Shown here piece by piece: positions 50,328-58,691 of a stretch of DNA of 64,000 bases. The DNA comes from an uncultured Faecalibacterium sp. Lineage in GTDB: Bacteria > Bacillota > Clostridia > Oscillospirales > Ruminococcaceae. The DNA is taken from the NCBI GenBank assembly GCA_934533135.1, contig CAKTBG010000005.1, forward strand, positions 27,672 to 91,671, given 5' to 3'. Under the pieces are notes generated by a model. That model did not search any database, had not been told where the DNA came from, and saw only the letters and a list, made by a program, of their open reading frames with translations. Both the position numbers and the translations under genes were made by a program. Positions within the stretch are counted from its first letter, which is position 1. Each line of letters begins with the position of its first letter.

Positions 50328-50723
50328 ATGAGAGAAAAATTTCGCCGTTTTATGATCGGACGTTATGGCACCGACGGCCTGAACCAGTTTCTGAGCATCC
50401 TGTCGCTGGTGCTGATCCTGCTGGCTCTGCTGACCAAAAGCTCTTTTCTGACCTTACTGGGCATGATCCCGCTGGCGTTCTGTTATTACCGCTCCCTGAG
50501 TAAGAACATCGCCAAGCGCACCGAGGAGAATTACCAGTTCTACGCCGTCAAGGATCGGATCACGGGCAAGGTCAACGGCCTGAAGGATCAGTGGGCCAAC
50601 CGGAAGCTCTACCACTACTACCGCTGCCCCCAGTGCCGCCAGAAGCTCCGCGTTCCCCGCGGGCGGGGCCGCATCCAGATCTCCTGCCCCCGCTGCGGCA
50701 CCCAGTTCATCAAGAAGAGCTGA
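50328..50723 (+). CDS. Small membrane protein with C-terminal zinc ribbon
   Basis: A 131-residue protein. Residues 20-50 hold two short hydrophobic segments (FLSILSLVLILLALL, FLTLLGMIPLAFCYY), followed by a basic linker and a CPQC...CPRC zinc ribbon (residues ~100-124). Function unknown. AAAGGA precedes the ATG. Three bases separate it from the DUF5685-like gene, and DnaJ follows, so they form one functional unit: membrane zinc ribbon, helical protein, co-chaperone. Confidence 0.83.
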   Translation: MREKFRRFMIGRYGTDGLNQFLSILSLVLILLALLTKSSFLTLLGMIPLAFCYYRSLSKNIAKRTEENYQFYAVKDRITGKVNGLKDQWANRKLYHYYRCPQCRQKLRVPRGRGRIQISCPRCGTQFIKKS

Positions 50724-50726
50724 GCC

Positions 50727-51569
50727 ATGTTTGGATATGTGATCCCCAATCAGGCCGCCCTCTCGCCCGAGGCACAGGCGCGGTATCGGACGGCCTACTG
50801 CGGGCTCTGCCGCCGGATCGGTGCGCTCCACGGCCTGCGCGGGCGGCTGACGCTGAGCTACGACCTGACTTTTTTGAACCTGCTGCTCTCGAGCCTTTAC
50901 GAGGGCGAAAGTGTATTGGAGACGGGGTGTTCCCACTGCCCGATCCACCCCATCCGCAAGGTGGACTGGCGTTCCAGTGCCCCCACCGACTACTGCGCCG
51001 ACCTGAGCATTGCCCTGCACTATTACAACGCAGCCGACAAGTGGCAGGATGACCGCAGCCTGCTGGGGCTGGGCTTTGAAACCATGCTGGCCGCCCCTGC
51101 AAAAGACGCCGCAGCCCGCTGGCCCCGCCAAAGCAACGCCATCCGCAGCTGCCTTGACCAGCTGGCCGCATACGAGGCCGCCGGGAGCGAGGATCTGGAC
51201 GCGGTGTCGGGCTGTTTCGGCACCTTGATGGCCGAGCTGTTCGATTACCGGCAGGATCACTGGTCGCCGGAGCTGCGCAGCATCGGCTTCCATCTGGGGA
51301 AATACATCTACCTGCTGGACGCCTACGACGATCTTGCACGCGACCAGAAAAAAGGCAGCTACAACCCGCTGAAGACCCTGAGCACCCAGCCCGGCTACGA
51401 GGACGAGATGAAAGAGATCTTCGAGCTGCTGCTGGGCACCTGCGCCCAGAGCTTTGAGCGTCTGCCCTGCGTGGAGGACGTCGATCTGCTGCGCAACATC
51501 CTGTATTCGGGCGTGTGGCTCAAATACAACTGCAAAAACGCCAAAGATGCAAAAAATTCCGCCCGATGA
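50727..51569 (+). CDS. DUF5685-like protein
   Basis: A 280-residue, mainly helical protein. MFGYVIPNQAALSPE and YCGLCRRIGALHG (CxxC) at the start, CSHCPIHP in the middle, YLLDAYDDLARDQKKGSYNP near 200 and the ILYSGVWLKYNC end match the DUF5685 family, which recalls polyprenyl-synthase-like all-helical folds with a DDxxxD motif. No activity is established. It begins three bases after the zinc-ribbon gene and is followed by a dnaJ-like gene. Confidence 0.85.
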   Translation: MFGYVIPNQAALSPEAQARYRTAYCGLCRRIGALHGLRGRLTLSYDLTFLNLLLSSLYEGESVLETGCSHCPIHPIRKVDWRSSAPTDYCADLSIALHYYNAADKWQDDRSLLGLGFETMLAAPAKDAAARWPRQSNAIRSCLDQLAAYEAAGSEDLDAVSGCFGTLMAELFDYRQDHWSPELRSIGFHLGKYIYLLDAYDDLARDQKKGSYNPLKTLSTQPGYEDEMKEIFELLLGTCAQSFERLPCVEDVDLLRNILYSGVWLKYNCKNAKDAKNSAR

Positions 51570-51689
51570 GGGTGGATATTTTTTGATTTCTCCCGATTTT
51601 ATCTTGATTTTATCGGCATTGTCCGTTAGACTGAAAAGGTATTGCGGTCGCATGGCCGCGCCACCAGAGAGATGTGAGGAAGTTGATCC

Positions 51690-52430
51690 ATGAGAGACCC
51701 CTATGAGGTGCTTGGCATCCAGCGCGGTGCAAGCGACGAAGAGATCAAAAAGGCCTACCGCGCCAAATGCAAACGCTGGCACCCGGACCTGAACCCCAAC
51801 GACCCAACGGCGGAGGAACACTTCAAGGAAGTGCAGGCCGCCTATGACGCCATCACCAAAGGCGATACCGGCCCCCAGATGAACGGCGGCTACGGTCCGC
51901 AGAGCGGCTACTACAATCCCTACGGCAATTATCAGCAGGGATACAGCCAGCAGAACGGCTACAACAGCGGTTTCGGTGATTTTGACGGCTTTGACCCGTT
52001 TGGCTTCGGGTTTGGCTTTGGCGGCTATCAGCAGCAGAGCGGAGCCAGCTACAACAGCTCCGACAGCCCGGAGATGCAGGCCGCCCGCAACTTCATTGCC
52101 AGCGGCCGCTATGCCGAGGCGCGCCGGGTGCTTGACGGGATGAACAACCGCAGTGCCCGGTGGTATTACCTCTCTTCGCTGGCCAATCAGGGGCTTGGCA
52201 AGAGCATCGACGCCCTGCAGGATGCCCGCCGCGCCGCCCAGCTGGACCCCGGCAACACCGAGTATCAGCTGCACCTGCGCCGGATGCAGAACGCCGGCCA
52301 GACCTACCGCACCCAGACCACCTATGCCCAGCCCGGCGGCCTGATGCGCTGGTGCTGGAGCATGATCCTGCTGAATCTGCTCTGCAACTGCTGCTGCGGC
52401 GGCGGGCGGTTCTTCTATCGGCCGTTTTGA
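51690..52430 (+). CDS. J-domain protein with C-terminal hydrophobic tail
   Basis: A 246-residue protein. The J domain (residues 1-65) begins [20 protein letters not shown] and has the HPD motif at 31-33, needed to stimulate DnaK. A Gly/Tyr/Gln-rich low-complexity region follows, then TPR-like helices ([20 protein letters not shown], residues 130-200) and a hydrophobic end with Cys run ([10 protein letters not shown]). It lacks the zinc and substrate domains of DnaJ, so it is a specialised co-chaperone. It is 120 bases after the DUF5685-like gene, perhaps with its own promoter. Confidence 0.9.
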   Translation: MRDPYEVLGIQRGASDEEIKKAYRAKCKRWHPDLNPNDPTAEEHFKEVQAAYDAITKGDTGPQMNGGYGPQSGYYNPYGNYQQGYSQQNGYNSGFGDFDGFDPFGFGFGFGGYQQQSGASYNSSDSPEMQAARNFIASGRYAEARRVLDGMNNRSARWYYLSSLANQGLGKSIDALQDARRAAQLDPGNTEYQLHLRRMQNAGQTYRTQTTYAQPGGLMRWCWSMILLNLLCNCCCGGGRFFYRPF

Positions 52431-52450
52431 GATCCCAAACACGGATAACC

Positions 52451-52493
52451 AAAAATCCGCTGTGCAGTTCAACCTGCACAGCGGATTTTTTCT
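52451..52493. terminator. Bidirectional terminator between convergent genes
   Basis: AAATCCGCTGTGCAG (52453-52467) pairs with CTGCACAGCGGATTT (52474-52488), flanked by A and T runs. Confidence 0.93.
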
Positions 52494-52505
52494 GTTTCAG
52501 AAGAT

Positions 52506-53528
52506 TCAGTTCAGGGTCTGGGCTTTGCCGATGACGATCTTGCGGGTGATCTTGGCGGCGGAGTAGTTGCCCGTGACCGTCGCGGTCTCGGTGTAGGTGC
52601 CCGGCTCCGTCGGGAAGGTGCTGCTCTTGCCGTTGAAGAGGTTCGACAGGAAGCTGCCGTCGCCCTTGCGGTAGGTGCAGGTGACCTTGGCATCCGGGAT
52701 GACCGTGCCGTTGTCGTCCAGAACGGCTGCGCCGTTGAAGTTCGCCGCAATCTCCGGGGTCATGCTTTCCGGCAGGTCGCTTGCCCAGTAGAGCCGGACG
52801 CCCTCGGACTTCGGCTTGATCTTGAACATGGCCACGCCTGCGGTGTTCATATCGCCGGACTCCAGTGCCACCGAGCCTGCCAGGTAGGTGCCCGCAGCCG
52901 TGGGCTGCTCGTCGATGTAAATGTGCGTTGCAACGTTCTTGGGCAGGAACTTGCGGATCAGATCGACCGCCAATTTCAAACCGGTGGAAATGTCCTTGAG
53001 GCTCGGCACATAGAACTTCAGGGTATCCATGACCGACACCACTTCGTCTGCCACCCGGAGCAGCACCTCCACGTCGTTGCCGTCGATCAGCTGTTTCAGG
53101 TAGGCATAGACGTTGAACTCCTCTTCCTGATCCGGGGTCTGCGACATCTTGCGGGGCAGCGGAACCATCTTGAGCAGGGTGCGGATCTTATCCGACAGCA
53201 CCAGCGTCACATAGCCTTTGGCCTCCCCCTTGGTGCCGATGACGACCCCGATGTACTGGGTATCGGCAGGGCGGGTCTCCACGCTGAGGGTAAAGGGCGA
53301 CCCGTAGACCAGATCGCCGGTCGCTTTCAGCCGGATGGATACGACGTCGTTCTGGGTGTCGAGCACAGATGCTTCCTCTGCGGCGGCCTCGCTCTCGGCT
53401 GCTGCCGTGCTCGTTGCGGCTTCCCCCTCGTCGGGACCCGTCGCCGCCATTGCCGGAGTCGCGAGGATGCTCAGGCTCAAAATTGCTGCCATCAGCAGCG
53501 AGATCATGCGTTTGGCCTTCATCTTCAT
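52506..53528 (-). CDS. Secreted protein of unknown function
   Basis: A 340-residue protein with a clear signal peptide (MKMKAKRMISLLMAAILSLS, cleaved near AMAAT), an Ala/Glu-rich linker, then a soluble region (VVSIRLKATGDLVYGSPFTL ... GKAQTLN) with beta-rich ends and a helical middle. No family recognised; the C-terminal 90 residues (NFNGAAVLDDNGTVIPDAKV) look like an Ig-like domain. AGGAGG is 11 bases upstream. The promoter is TTGACC (53589-53584), 17 bases, TAAAAT (53566-53561), without a G run. Confidence 0.83.
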   Translation of the reverse strand: MKMKAKRMISLLMAAILSLSILATPAMAATGPDEGEAATSTAAAESEAAAEEASVLDTQNDVVSIRLKATGDLVYGSPFTLSVETRPADTQYIGVVIGTKGEAKGYVTLVLSDKIRTLLKMVPLPRKMSQTPDQEEEFNVYAYLKQLIDGNDVEVLLRVADEVVSVMDTLKFYVPSLKDISTGLKLAVDLIRKFLPKNVATHIYIDEQPTAAGTYLAGSVALESGDMNTAGVAMFKIKPKSEGVRLYWASDLPESMTPEIAANFNGAAVLDDNGTVIPDAKVTCTYRKGDGSFLSNLFNGKSSTFPTEPGTYTETATVTGNYSAAKITRKIVIGKAQTLN

Positions 53529-53600
53529 TCTGACAGACCTCCTGTTATTTTCTTGGCCTAATTTTACCGCAAAGCGAGCTTTCGGTCAATAACGGAAATA

Positions 53601-53735
53601 AACCTCTCCGTCATCGCTTGCGCGATGCCACCTCTCCTGCTGAGGAGAGGCCTTGGCAGTCGATGAAAGCTTCATCTACTTGCCAAAGGCTCCTCTACGA
53701 GGGGAGCTGGCGGGCGTTAGCCCGACGGAGAGGTT
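53601..53735. repeat. Intergenic palindromic repeat pair
   Basis: AACCTCTCCGTC at the left and GACGGAGAGGTT at the right are exact inverted ends. Inside are CTTGCGCGATG-type, CTCTCCTGCTGAGGAGAG and GGGCGTTAGCCC palindromes and the CTTGGCA/TGCCAA half-element ends. Confidence 0.88.
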
Positions 53736-53749
53736 GATTCAAATCCTAC

Positions 53750-54910
53750 TTACAAAATCCGCACCCGGATGACGGCGGGGATAGCCGACAGCTTTTCGGC
53801 CAGCGTCTTATCGACCGCGCCGGTGGCATCCAGCATGGTGTAGGCCATGTTCTTTTTGCTCTTGTTCACCATGTTCTCGATGTTCAGACCAGCCTCGGTG
53901 GTCAGGGCGGTGATCTGGCTGATCATGCCCGGCTCGTTCTTGTGGATGATGCAGATGCGCCTGCCGCCTGCACGGGGCTGATGCACCTCCGGCAGATTGA
54001 CCGAGTGGGTGATGTTGCCGTTTTTGAGGTAATCGCTGATCTCCTGCGCGGCCATGACTGCGCAGTTGTCCTCGGCCTCGGGGGTCGATGCGCCCAGATG
54101 GGGCGTGCAGACGACGCCCGGCTTGCCCAGCAGAGCCTCGGTCGGGAAGTCGGTCATGTAGCCGGAGACCTTGCCCGTCTCGAGGGCGTCCAGCAGGGCG
54201 GGCGTGTTGACCAGCTCGCCGCGGGCGTAGTTCAGGATCTTCACGCCGTCCTTGCAGAGTGCCAGCGTCTGGGCGTTGATGGTGTCCTTCGTGGTGGGCA
54301 GGTAGGGCACATGGATGGTGATGTAGTCGCAGAGGGGCAGCATATCGTTCAGGTTGACGCAGTGGTGTACCTGACTGCTCAGGTTCCATGCGGCGTCGAT
54401 GGAGATATACGGATCATAGCCGTAGACCTCCATGCCCAGCGCGATGGCGCAATTGGCGACCCGGGAGCCGATGGCACCCAGACCGATGACGCCCAGCGTC
54501 TTGCCCTTGATCTCGTTGCCGACAAACTGCTTTTTGCCCTTTTCGACGCTCTTGGCCATGGCCGGATCCCCGGCCAGACCCTGCGTCCACTGGGCGGCGG
54601 CTGCTACATTCCGGCTGCCCGCAATGAGCATCCCGATCACCAGCTCGGCCACGGCATTGGCGTTGGCACCGGGGGTGTTGAAGACCACGATGCCCTGCTC
54701 GCTGCAGCGATCCAGCGGGATATTGTTGACACCGGCACCGGCGCGGGCAATGGCCAGCAGGTTGTCGTTGAAGGTGGTGTTCAGCAGATCGGCACTGCGC
54801 ACCAGAATGCCGTCCGGAGCCTCAGCGTCCACCGAGACGTCAAACAGGTTCTTCGGCAGCTTTGCCAGCCCCACCGGGCTGATGGCGTTCAGAGTCTTTA
54901 TCGTAAACAT
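53750..54910 (-). CDS. serA: D-3-phosphoglycerate dehydrogenase
   Basis: A 386-residue protein: substrate-binding halves around the NAD domain, with LGVIGLGAIGSRVANCA (Gly-rich loop, ~142-158), NYARGELVNTPAL (Arg) and CTPHLGASTPEAEDNCA (catalytic His). The C-terminal ACT domain (ICIIHKNEPGMISQITALT, ~315-386) binds serine for feedback in relatives. It oxidises 3-phosphoglycerate to phosphohydroxypyruvate. AGGAG lies ten bases before the start at 54910. It follows serC in the same direction, with a repeat element between. Confidence 0.95.
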   Translation of the reverse strand: MFTIKTLNAISPVGLAKLPKNLFDVSVDAEAPDGILVRSADLLNTTFNDNLLAIARAGAGVNNIPLDRCSEQGIVVFNTPGANANAVAELVIGMLIAGSRNVAAAAQWTQGLAGDPAMAKSVEKGKKQFVGNEIKGKTLGVIGLGAIGSRVANCAIALGMEVYGYDPYISIDAAWNLSSQVHHCVNLNDMLPLCDYITIHVPYLPTTKDTINAQTLALCKDGVKILNYARGELVNTPALLDALETGKVSGYMTDFPTEALLGKPGVVCTPHLGASTPEAEDNCAVMAAQEISDYLKNGNITHSVNLPEVHQPRAGGRRICIIHKNEPGMISQITALTTEAGLNIENMVNKSKKNMAYTMLDATGAVDKTLAEKLSAIPAVIRVRIL

Positions 54911-54945
54911 AACGTATGATCTCCTATTTTCAGTTTCTCTTTGTC

Positions 54946-55127
54946 CAACCTCTCCGTCATCCCTGCGGGATGCCACCTCTCCTTGTAGGAGAGGCCTTGG
55001 CAATCCCCGCAAGACGAAATCTCTTTGCCAATGGCTCCCCTACTAGGAAAGACTCCCTCCGGCCGGAGGGAGATGTCGCGCAAGCGACAGAGGGAGGACA
55101 AGCTGGCTGCGAAGCAGACTGAGAGGG
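54946..55127. repeat. Intergenic palindromic repeat pair between serC and serA
   Basis: Two joined half elements: AACCTCTCCGTC...CTTGGCAAT, then TTTGCCAATGGCTCCCC...GACTGAGAGGG. The right end lies one base from the serC stop. Contains CTCCCTCCGGCCGGAGGGAG and TCGCGCAAGCGA palindromes. Confidence 0.88.
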
Positions 55128-55128
55128 C

Positions 55129-56211
55129 TTAAGCATTCGCTTTCCGGAACTTCTCCATGAAGTCCACCAGCTTCTCAACACCCTCCGGCGGCATGGCGTT
55201 GTAGATGGACGCCCGCATTCCGCCGACCAGACGGTGCCCCTTCAGGTTGACAAAACCGGCTTCGGCTGCCTCGGCGCAGAACTTCTTGTCCATGTCGGGG
55301 TTCGGGCTGGTGAAGGTGACGTTCATGGTGCTGCGGTAGCGGTGCTCGACCGGGTTATTGAAGAAGTCCTGACCATCCAGATAGTCATAGAGGACTTTTG
55401 CCTTGGCTTCGTTGATCTTCTGCATAGTTTCCAGCCCGCCGATGTCGTTTTCCAGATACTTGAGGACAAGGCCGGTCATGTAGATGCACCAGCAGGGCGG
55501 CGTGTTGTACATACTGTCCTTCGCCAGCAGGGTGGTGTAGTTCATCATGGTGGGCACCGTGTCGGCCGCATGACCCAGCAGATCCTCCCGGACGATGGCG
55601 ATGGCCATGCCTGCGGGGGCGACATTCTTCTGGACGCCGAAGTAGATGCAGCCGTACTTGGTCACATCCACGGGCTTGGAGAGGATCATCGAGCTCATAT
55701 CCGCCACCAGCGGCACGCCCTCGACCTGCGGCACCTCGACGTACTGGGTGCCGAAGATGGTGTTGTTCTGGCAGATGTGGATGTAGCTGGCGTCCTTGTC
55801 GTAAGGGAGCGCGTTCACATCCGGAATGTAGGTGAAGTTCTTGTCCTTGCTGCTGGCAATGATCTTCGCCTCGCCGAACTTGGCGGCTTCCTTGGCGGCC
55901 AGATTCGAGAAATTGCCCGTAACGATGTAATCCGCCTTGCCGGTGGTCATAAAGTTCAGCGGCACCATGGCAAACTGCTGAGTCGCACCGCCCTGAAAGA
56001 AACCGACCTTATAGTTGTCGGGGATCTGCATCACCCGGCGGAGAGAAGCCTCGGTCTCGGTGATGATCGCATCGAACCACTTGCTGCGGTGGCTCATCTC
56101 CATCACACTCTGGCCGCTGTCACCGTATTCAAGCAGCTCTGCCTGCGCCTGTTGCAGGACTTTTTCGGGCAGCATACTGGGGCCTGCGCTGAAATTATAC
56201 ACTCGTGCCAT
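55129..56211 (-). CDS. serC: Phosphoserine aminotransferase
   Basis: A 360-residue SerC: RVYNFSAGPSMLPEKVL at the start, ESxLR-type region, VADMSSMILSKPVDVTKYGCIYFGVQKNV (PLP-binding Lys in the GVQKN motif) and the C-terminal RASIYNAMPPEGVEKLVDFM. It converts phosphohydroxypyruvate to phosphoserine with glutamate. AAAGGAG precedes the start at 56211; the long upstream open frame crosses the promoter and is not coding. Operon serC-serA; phosphoserine phosphatase is not in the window. Confidence 0.96.
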   Translation of the reverse strand: MARVYNFSAGPSMLPEKVLQQAQAELLEYGDSGQSVMEMSHRSKWFDAIITETEASLRRVMQIPDNYKVGFFQGGATQQFAMVPLNFMTTGKADYIVTGNFSNLAAKEAAKFGEAKIIASSKDKNFTYIPDVNALPYDKDASYIHICQNNTIFGTQYVEVPQVEGVPLVADMSSMILSKPVDVTKYGCIYFGVQKNVAPAGMAIAIVREDLLGHAADTVPTMMNYTTLLAKDSMYNTPPCWCIYMTGLVLKYLENDIGGLETMQKINEAKAKVLYDYLDGQDFFNNPVEHRYRSTMNVTFTSPNPDMDKKFCAEAAEAGFVNLKGHRLVGGMRASIYNAMPPEGVEKLVDFMEKFRKANA

Positions 56212-56278
56212 ACTCGGACTCTCCTTTTCCCTGATGCCGCCCGACTCTGCGGCGGCGTTGTGTTGTGGAACTGTCCGT

Positions 56279-56308
56279 AGTATAATGGTTTTCGGGGTAC
56301 CAAAACAA
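56279..56308 (-). promoter_or_regulatory. Probable serC promoter
   Basis: Minus strand: TTGTTT (56308-56303), 18-base spacer, TATACT (56284-56279). A TGCAC...GTGCA dyad lies just upstream at 56317-56333. Confidence 0.55.
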
Positions 56309-56382
56309 GAGCATCCTTGCACAAACTTGGTGCAGCTCAGTCCGTGCTCAGCGCACAAAGCGCACAAATGTTCTTGTATGAA

Positions 56383-56499
56383 ATACATTTTTTAAGACAA
56401 ATGTAAAATGCAGGCCTTTTGACGGCCTGTGTGCTGGATTTTTGGCACTTGCCATCCGGCTCCGATTCTGGTATCCTGAGAGTATCAAAGACAAATGTA
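56383..56499 (+). promoter_or_regulatory. Two BlaI/CopY-type operator boxes upstream of the BlaI-like gene
   Basis: GACAAATGTA occurs at 56396-56405 and again at 56490-56499, both inside AAGACAAATGTAAAA. It fits the TACAnnTGTA box of the BlaI/MecI/CopY family. The first also forms a wider dyad with TACATTT at 56383-56389. A third, partial ACAAATGTT lies near 56364. Confidence 0.7.
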
Positions 56500-56526
56500 A
56501 AAGCTTTTGGGAAGGGAGGATGGGTC

Positions 56527-56949
56527 ATGTACGGCTTATCGGACGCGCTGAAACCGCTGTCGGCGGCAGAAGAGCAGGTCCTGCTGGCGGTCTGGGTCTG
56601 CCGGCTGCCCGCATCCCGCCGGGAGATCAGCGACAAGCTGGCCGCCAAAGGCTGGGCGGCGGCCACCGTTTTGAATTTTCTCTACCGGCTCGAGGCCAAA
56701 GGCTGGGTGAAGAGCAGCAAGGAGCAGAACCGCAACCTCTATACCCCCACCGTCACCCGGCGGGCGTACGGCGTGTGGTGTATGCGCCAGCGGCTGGACG
56801 TCCTGTTTGACGGCGACCTTGCCGAGGCGATCCGCGCCCTCGTCAGCGAGAGCGGCTGCGGCCAGAGCGAATTGGAACAGGCCATTGCCGTGCTCAACGA
56901 AAAACACGCCGAGGCGGAGGAATACGACCTGTATGACCCGTATGGGTAG
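56527..56949 (+). CDS. BlaI/MecI/CopY family transcriptional regulator
   Basis: A 140-residue winged-helix protein: LSAAEEQVLLAVWVC, SDKLAAKGWAAATVLNFLYRLEAKGWV (recognition helix) and the wing KSSKEQNRNLYTPTVTR fit the penicillinase-repressor family. The C-terminal helices form the dimer. No BlaR1-type sensor protease is nearby, so the signal is unknown. GGAGG lies seven bases before the start at 56527. It diverges from serC; the boxes upstream suggest autoregulation and perhaps control of serCA. Confidence 0.87.
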   Translation: MYGLSDALKPLSAAEEQVLLAVWVCRLPASRREISDKLAAKGWAAATVLNFLYRLEAKGWVKSSKEQNRNLYTPTVTRRAYGVWCMRQRLDVLFDGDLAEAIRALVSESGCGQSELEQAIAVLNEKHAEAEEYDLYDPYG

Positions 56950-57006
56950 CCCTCTCAGTCAATGCTATCGCATTGACAGCTCCCCCAAAGGAGGAGCCAT
57001 TGGCAT
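56950..57006 (+). repeat. Intergenic palindromic repeat, short form
   Basis: Starts in the base directly after the TAG of the BlaI-like gene: CCCTCTCAGTCAATG, CAATGC/GCATTG palindrome, AGCTCCCCC..GGAGGAGCC and CATTGGCA. Confidence 0.85.
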
Positions 57007-57092
57007 ATCGGGCAACTTTCTACGAAACGAGAAGATAGTATAATCCGCAAGGCAGTGGACCCTGCGGTAAAGATTCAGAAGGAGCAAAACGA

Positions 57093-58259
57093 ATGAACTG
57101 CAAATTACGCGCCAAAAACTGCGGCGGCTGCCCGCTGCTGGAACTGGACTATGCCGAACAGCTCCGGCAGAAAGAGGCCGATGTGCGCCGTCTGCTGGGC
57201 AAGTACGGCCCCGTGCATCCCATCCGGGGGATGGAAGACCCGTATCATTACCGGAACAAGGTGATTTCCACCTTTGCACCCGGCTTTGGTGGAAAACTCA
57301 CCTCCGGCATCTACGCCGCCAAGACCCACAAGGTGCTGCCCGTGGAGAGCTGCCTGCTGCAAGACGCGGTGCTGGACACGGCGATGCAGGCCGTCCGCGC
57401 CGCCGCCAACGCCTGCCGGTATCAGCCGTTCCACGAGGACAAGGGCACCGGCCTGCTCCGGCACTGCCTGCTCCGCCGGGGCGTCTCCACCGGGCAGGTC
57501 ATGGTGGTGCTGGTCACCGCCCAGCCCGTTCTGCCGGGCGCAAAGAACTTCGTCCGCGCCCTGCTTGCCGAAGCCGAAACGCGGCAGGTGCCCATCACCA
57601 CCATCGTCCAGAACTACAACCCCCGCAAAACCAGCGTCGTCCTCGGCGAGGAGGAAAAAGTGCTCTACGGCAAGGGGTTCATTCTGGACACCCTCTGCGG
57701 CAAGACCTACGCCATCAGCCCCCGCAGCTTTTATCAGGTCAACCCGATCCAGACCGCTGTGCTCTACGGCCTCGCCGTGGACGCCGCCCACCTCACCGGC
57801 AAGGAGACCGTGCTGGACGCCTACTGCGGCATCGGCACCATCGGCCTGACCGCCTCCGGCAAAGCGAAGCAGGTGGTCGGCGTGGAGGTCAACCGGGATG
57901 CCGTGCATGACGCCATCGGCAACGCCAAGCACAACGGCGTCCGGAACGCCCGCTTCTTCGCCGCCGACGCCACCGCGTGGATCCGCGAAGCCGCCGACGC
58001 CGGCGACCGCGCCGATGTGATCTTCATGGATCCGCCCCGGGAAGGCTCGACCCCGGAATTCCTCGAAAGCGTCGTCCGGATGGCTCCGAAGCGGGTGGTC
58101 TATGTCAGCTGCAACCCCGAGACCATGGCACGCGACCTCGCCCTTCTCACCCGCAAAGGCTACCGCGCCGAGGGCTTCACCCCCGTCGATATGTTCCCCC
58201 ATACCCGCCATTGCGAGGTGGTTTGTGCGCTGAGTAAAGTGAACAAAGCAAAGACCTGA
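57093..58259 (+). CDS. 23S rRNA (uracil-C5)-methyltransferase, RlmD/RumA family
   Basis: A 388-residue RNA methyltransferase: an N-terminal Cys cluster (NCGGCPLL) as in the iron-sulfur RumA family, YHYRNKVISTFAP, FYQVNPIQTAVLYG, AdoMet loop VLDAYCGIGTIGL, FMDPPREGSTPEF, and the catalytic SCNPETMARDL near residue 350. It lacks the TRAM domain, so it is shorter than RumA (430). Target is a uracil in 23S rRNA or tRNA, not decidable here. A TATAAT at 57039-57044 is 48 bases upstream of the ATG; GAAGGAG precedes it. Confidence 0.9.
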   Translation: MNCKLRAKNCGGCPLLELDYAEQLRQKEADVRRLLGKYGPVHPIRGMEDPYHYRNKVISTFAPGFGGKLTSGIYAAKTHKVLPVESCLLQDAVLDTAMQAVRAAANACRYQPFHEDKGTGLLRHCLLRRGVSTGQVMVVLVTAQPVLPGAKNFVRALLAEAETRQVPITTIVQNYNPRKTSVVLGEEEKVLYGKGFILDTLCGKTYAISPRSFYQVNPIQTAVLYGLAVDAAHLTGKETVLDAYCGIGTIGLTASGKAKQVVGVEVNRDAVHDAIGNAKHNGVRNARFFAADATAWIREAADAGDRADVIFMDPPREGSTPEFLESVVRMAPKRVVYVSCNPETMARDLALLTRKGYRAEGFTPVDMFPHTRHCEVVCALSKVNKAKT

Positions 58260-58328
58260 TGAAGCACACGCGAAATTTTCATTTTCTTTTATGGTAAGAA
58301 CACACATTCTATCATGGAGGTACTAAAA

Positions 58329-58676
58329 ATGAAAAGAATCAAACTCTCTACCCACCGTAACGCGCAAAGCAATTCTAAAAAGTTAGGAGCTTATGCGGTC
58401 GAACAGGAATTGAACAAAAAATTCAAGCAGCTTGAGACTATGGATTGTCCATCCTGTTACGGAACAATGTCTTTAATCGACGGCGTATGGCAGTGTCACA
58501 ATTGCTCTTATTGTATTTCACAGGCTGACATGCTGGACGGCGCAACATTCTGGTTTTGCGATGGATGCGGCGAGTTTTTGAATGTTCAGCCCGGATTTAC
58601 ATTGGAAAGCGGCAAATGGGTCTGTACGCGATGCCATTGGATGAATAATGTAACAGAAGAAAACATCCTTGACTGA
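58329..58676 (+). CDS. AT-rich small zinc-finger protein
   Basis: A 115-residue protein: basic N-terminus MKRIKLSTHRNAQSNSKKLG, then MDCPSCYGTMSLIDGVWQCHNCSYC and FCDGCGEFLNV...CTRCHWMN, giving two CxxC-CxxC zinc fingers of rubredoxin/Sec23-like type. GC is well below the surrounding genes and codon use differs, suggesting acquisition from another source. GGAGG lies eight bases before the ATG at 58329. It is co-directional with the next gene, 15 bases on. Function unknown. Confidence 0.8.
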   Translation: MKRIKLSTHRNAQSNSKKLGAYAVEQELNKKFKQLETMDCPSCYGTMSLIDGVWQCHNCSYCISQADMLDGATFWFCDGCGEFLNVQPGFTLESGKWVCTRCHWMNNVTEENILD

Positions 58677-58691
58677 ATGAGGTAAAATCAA

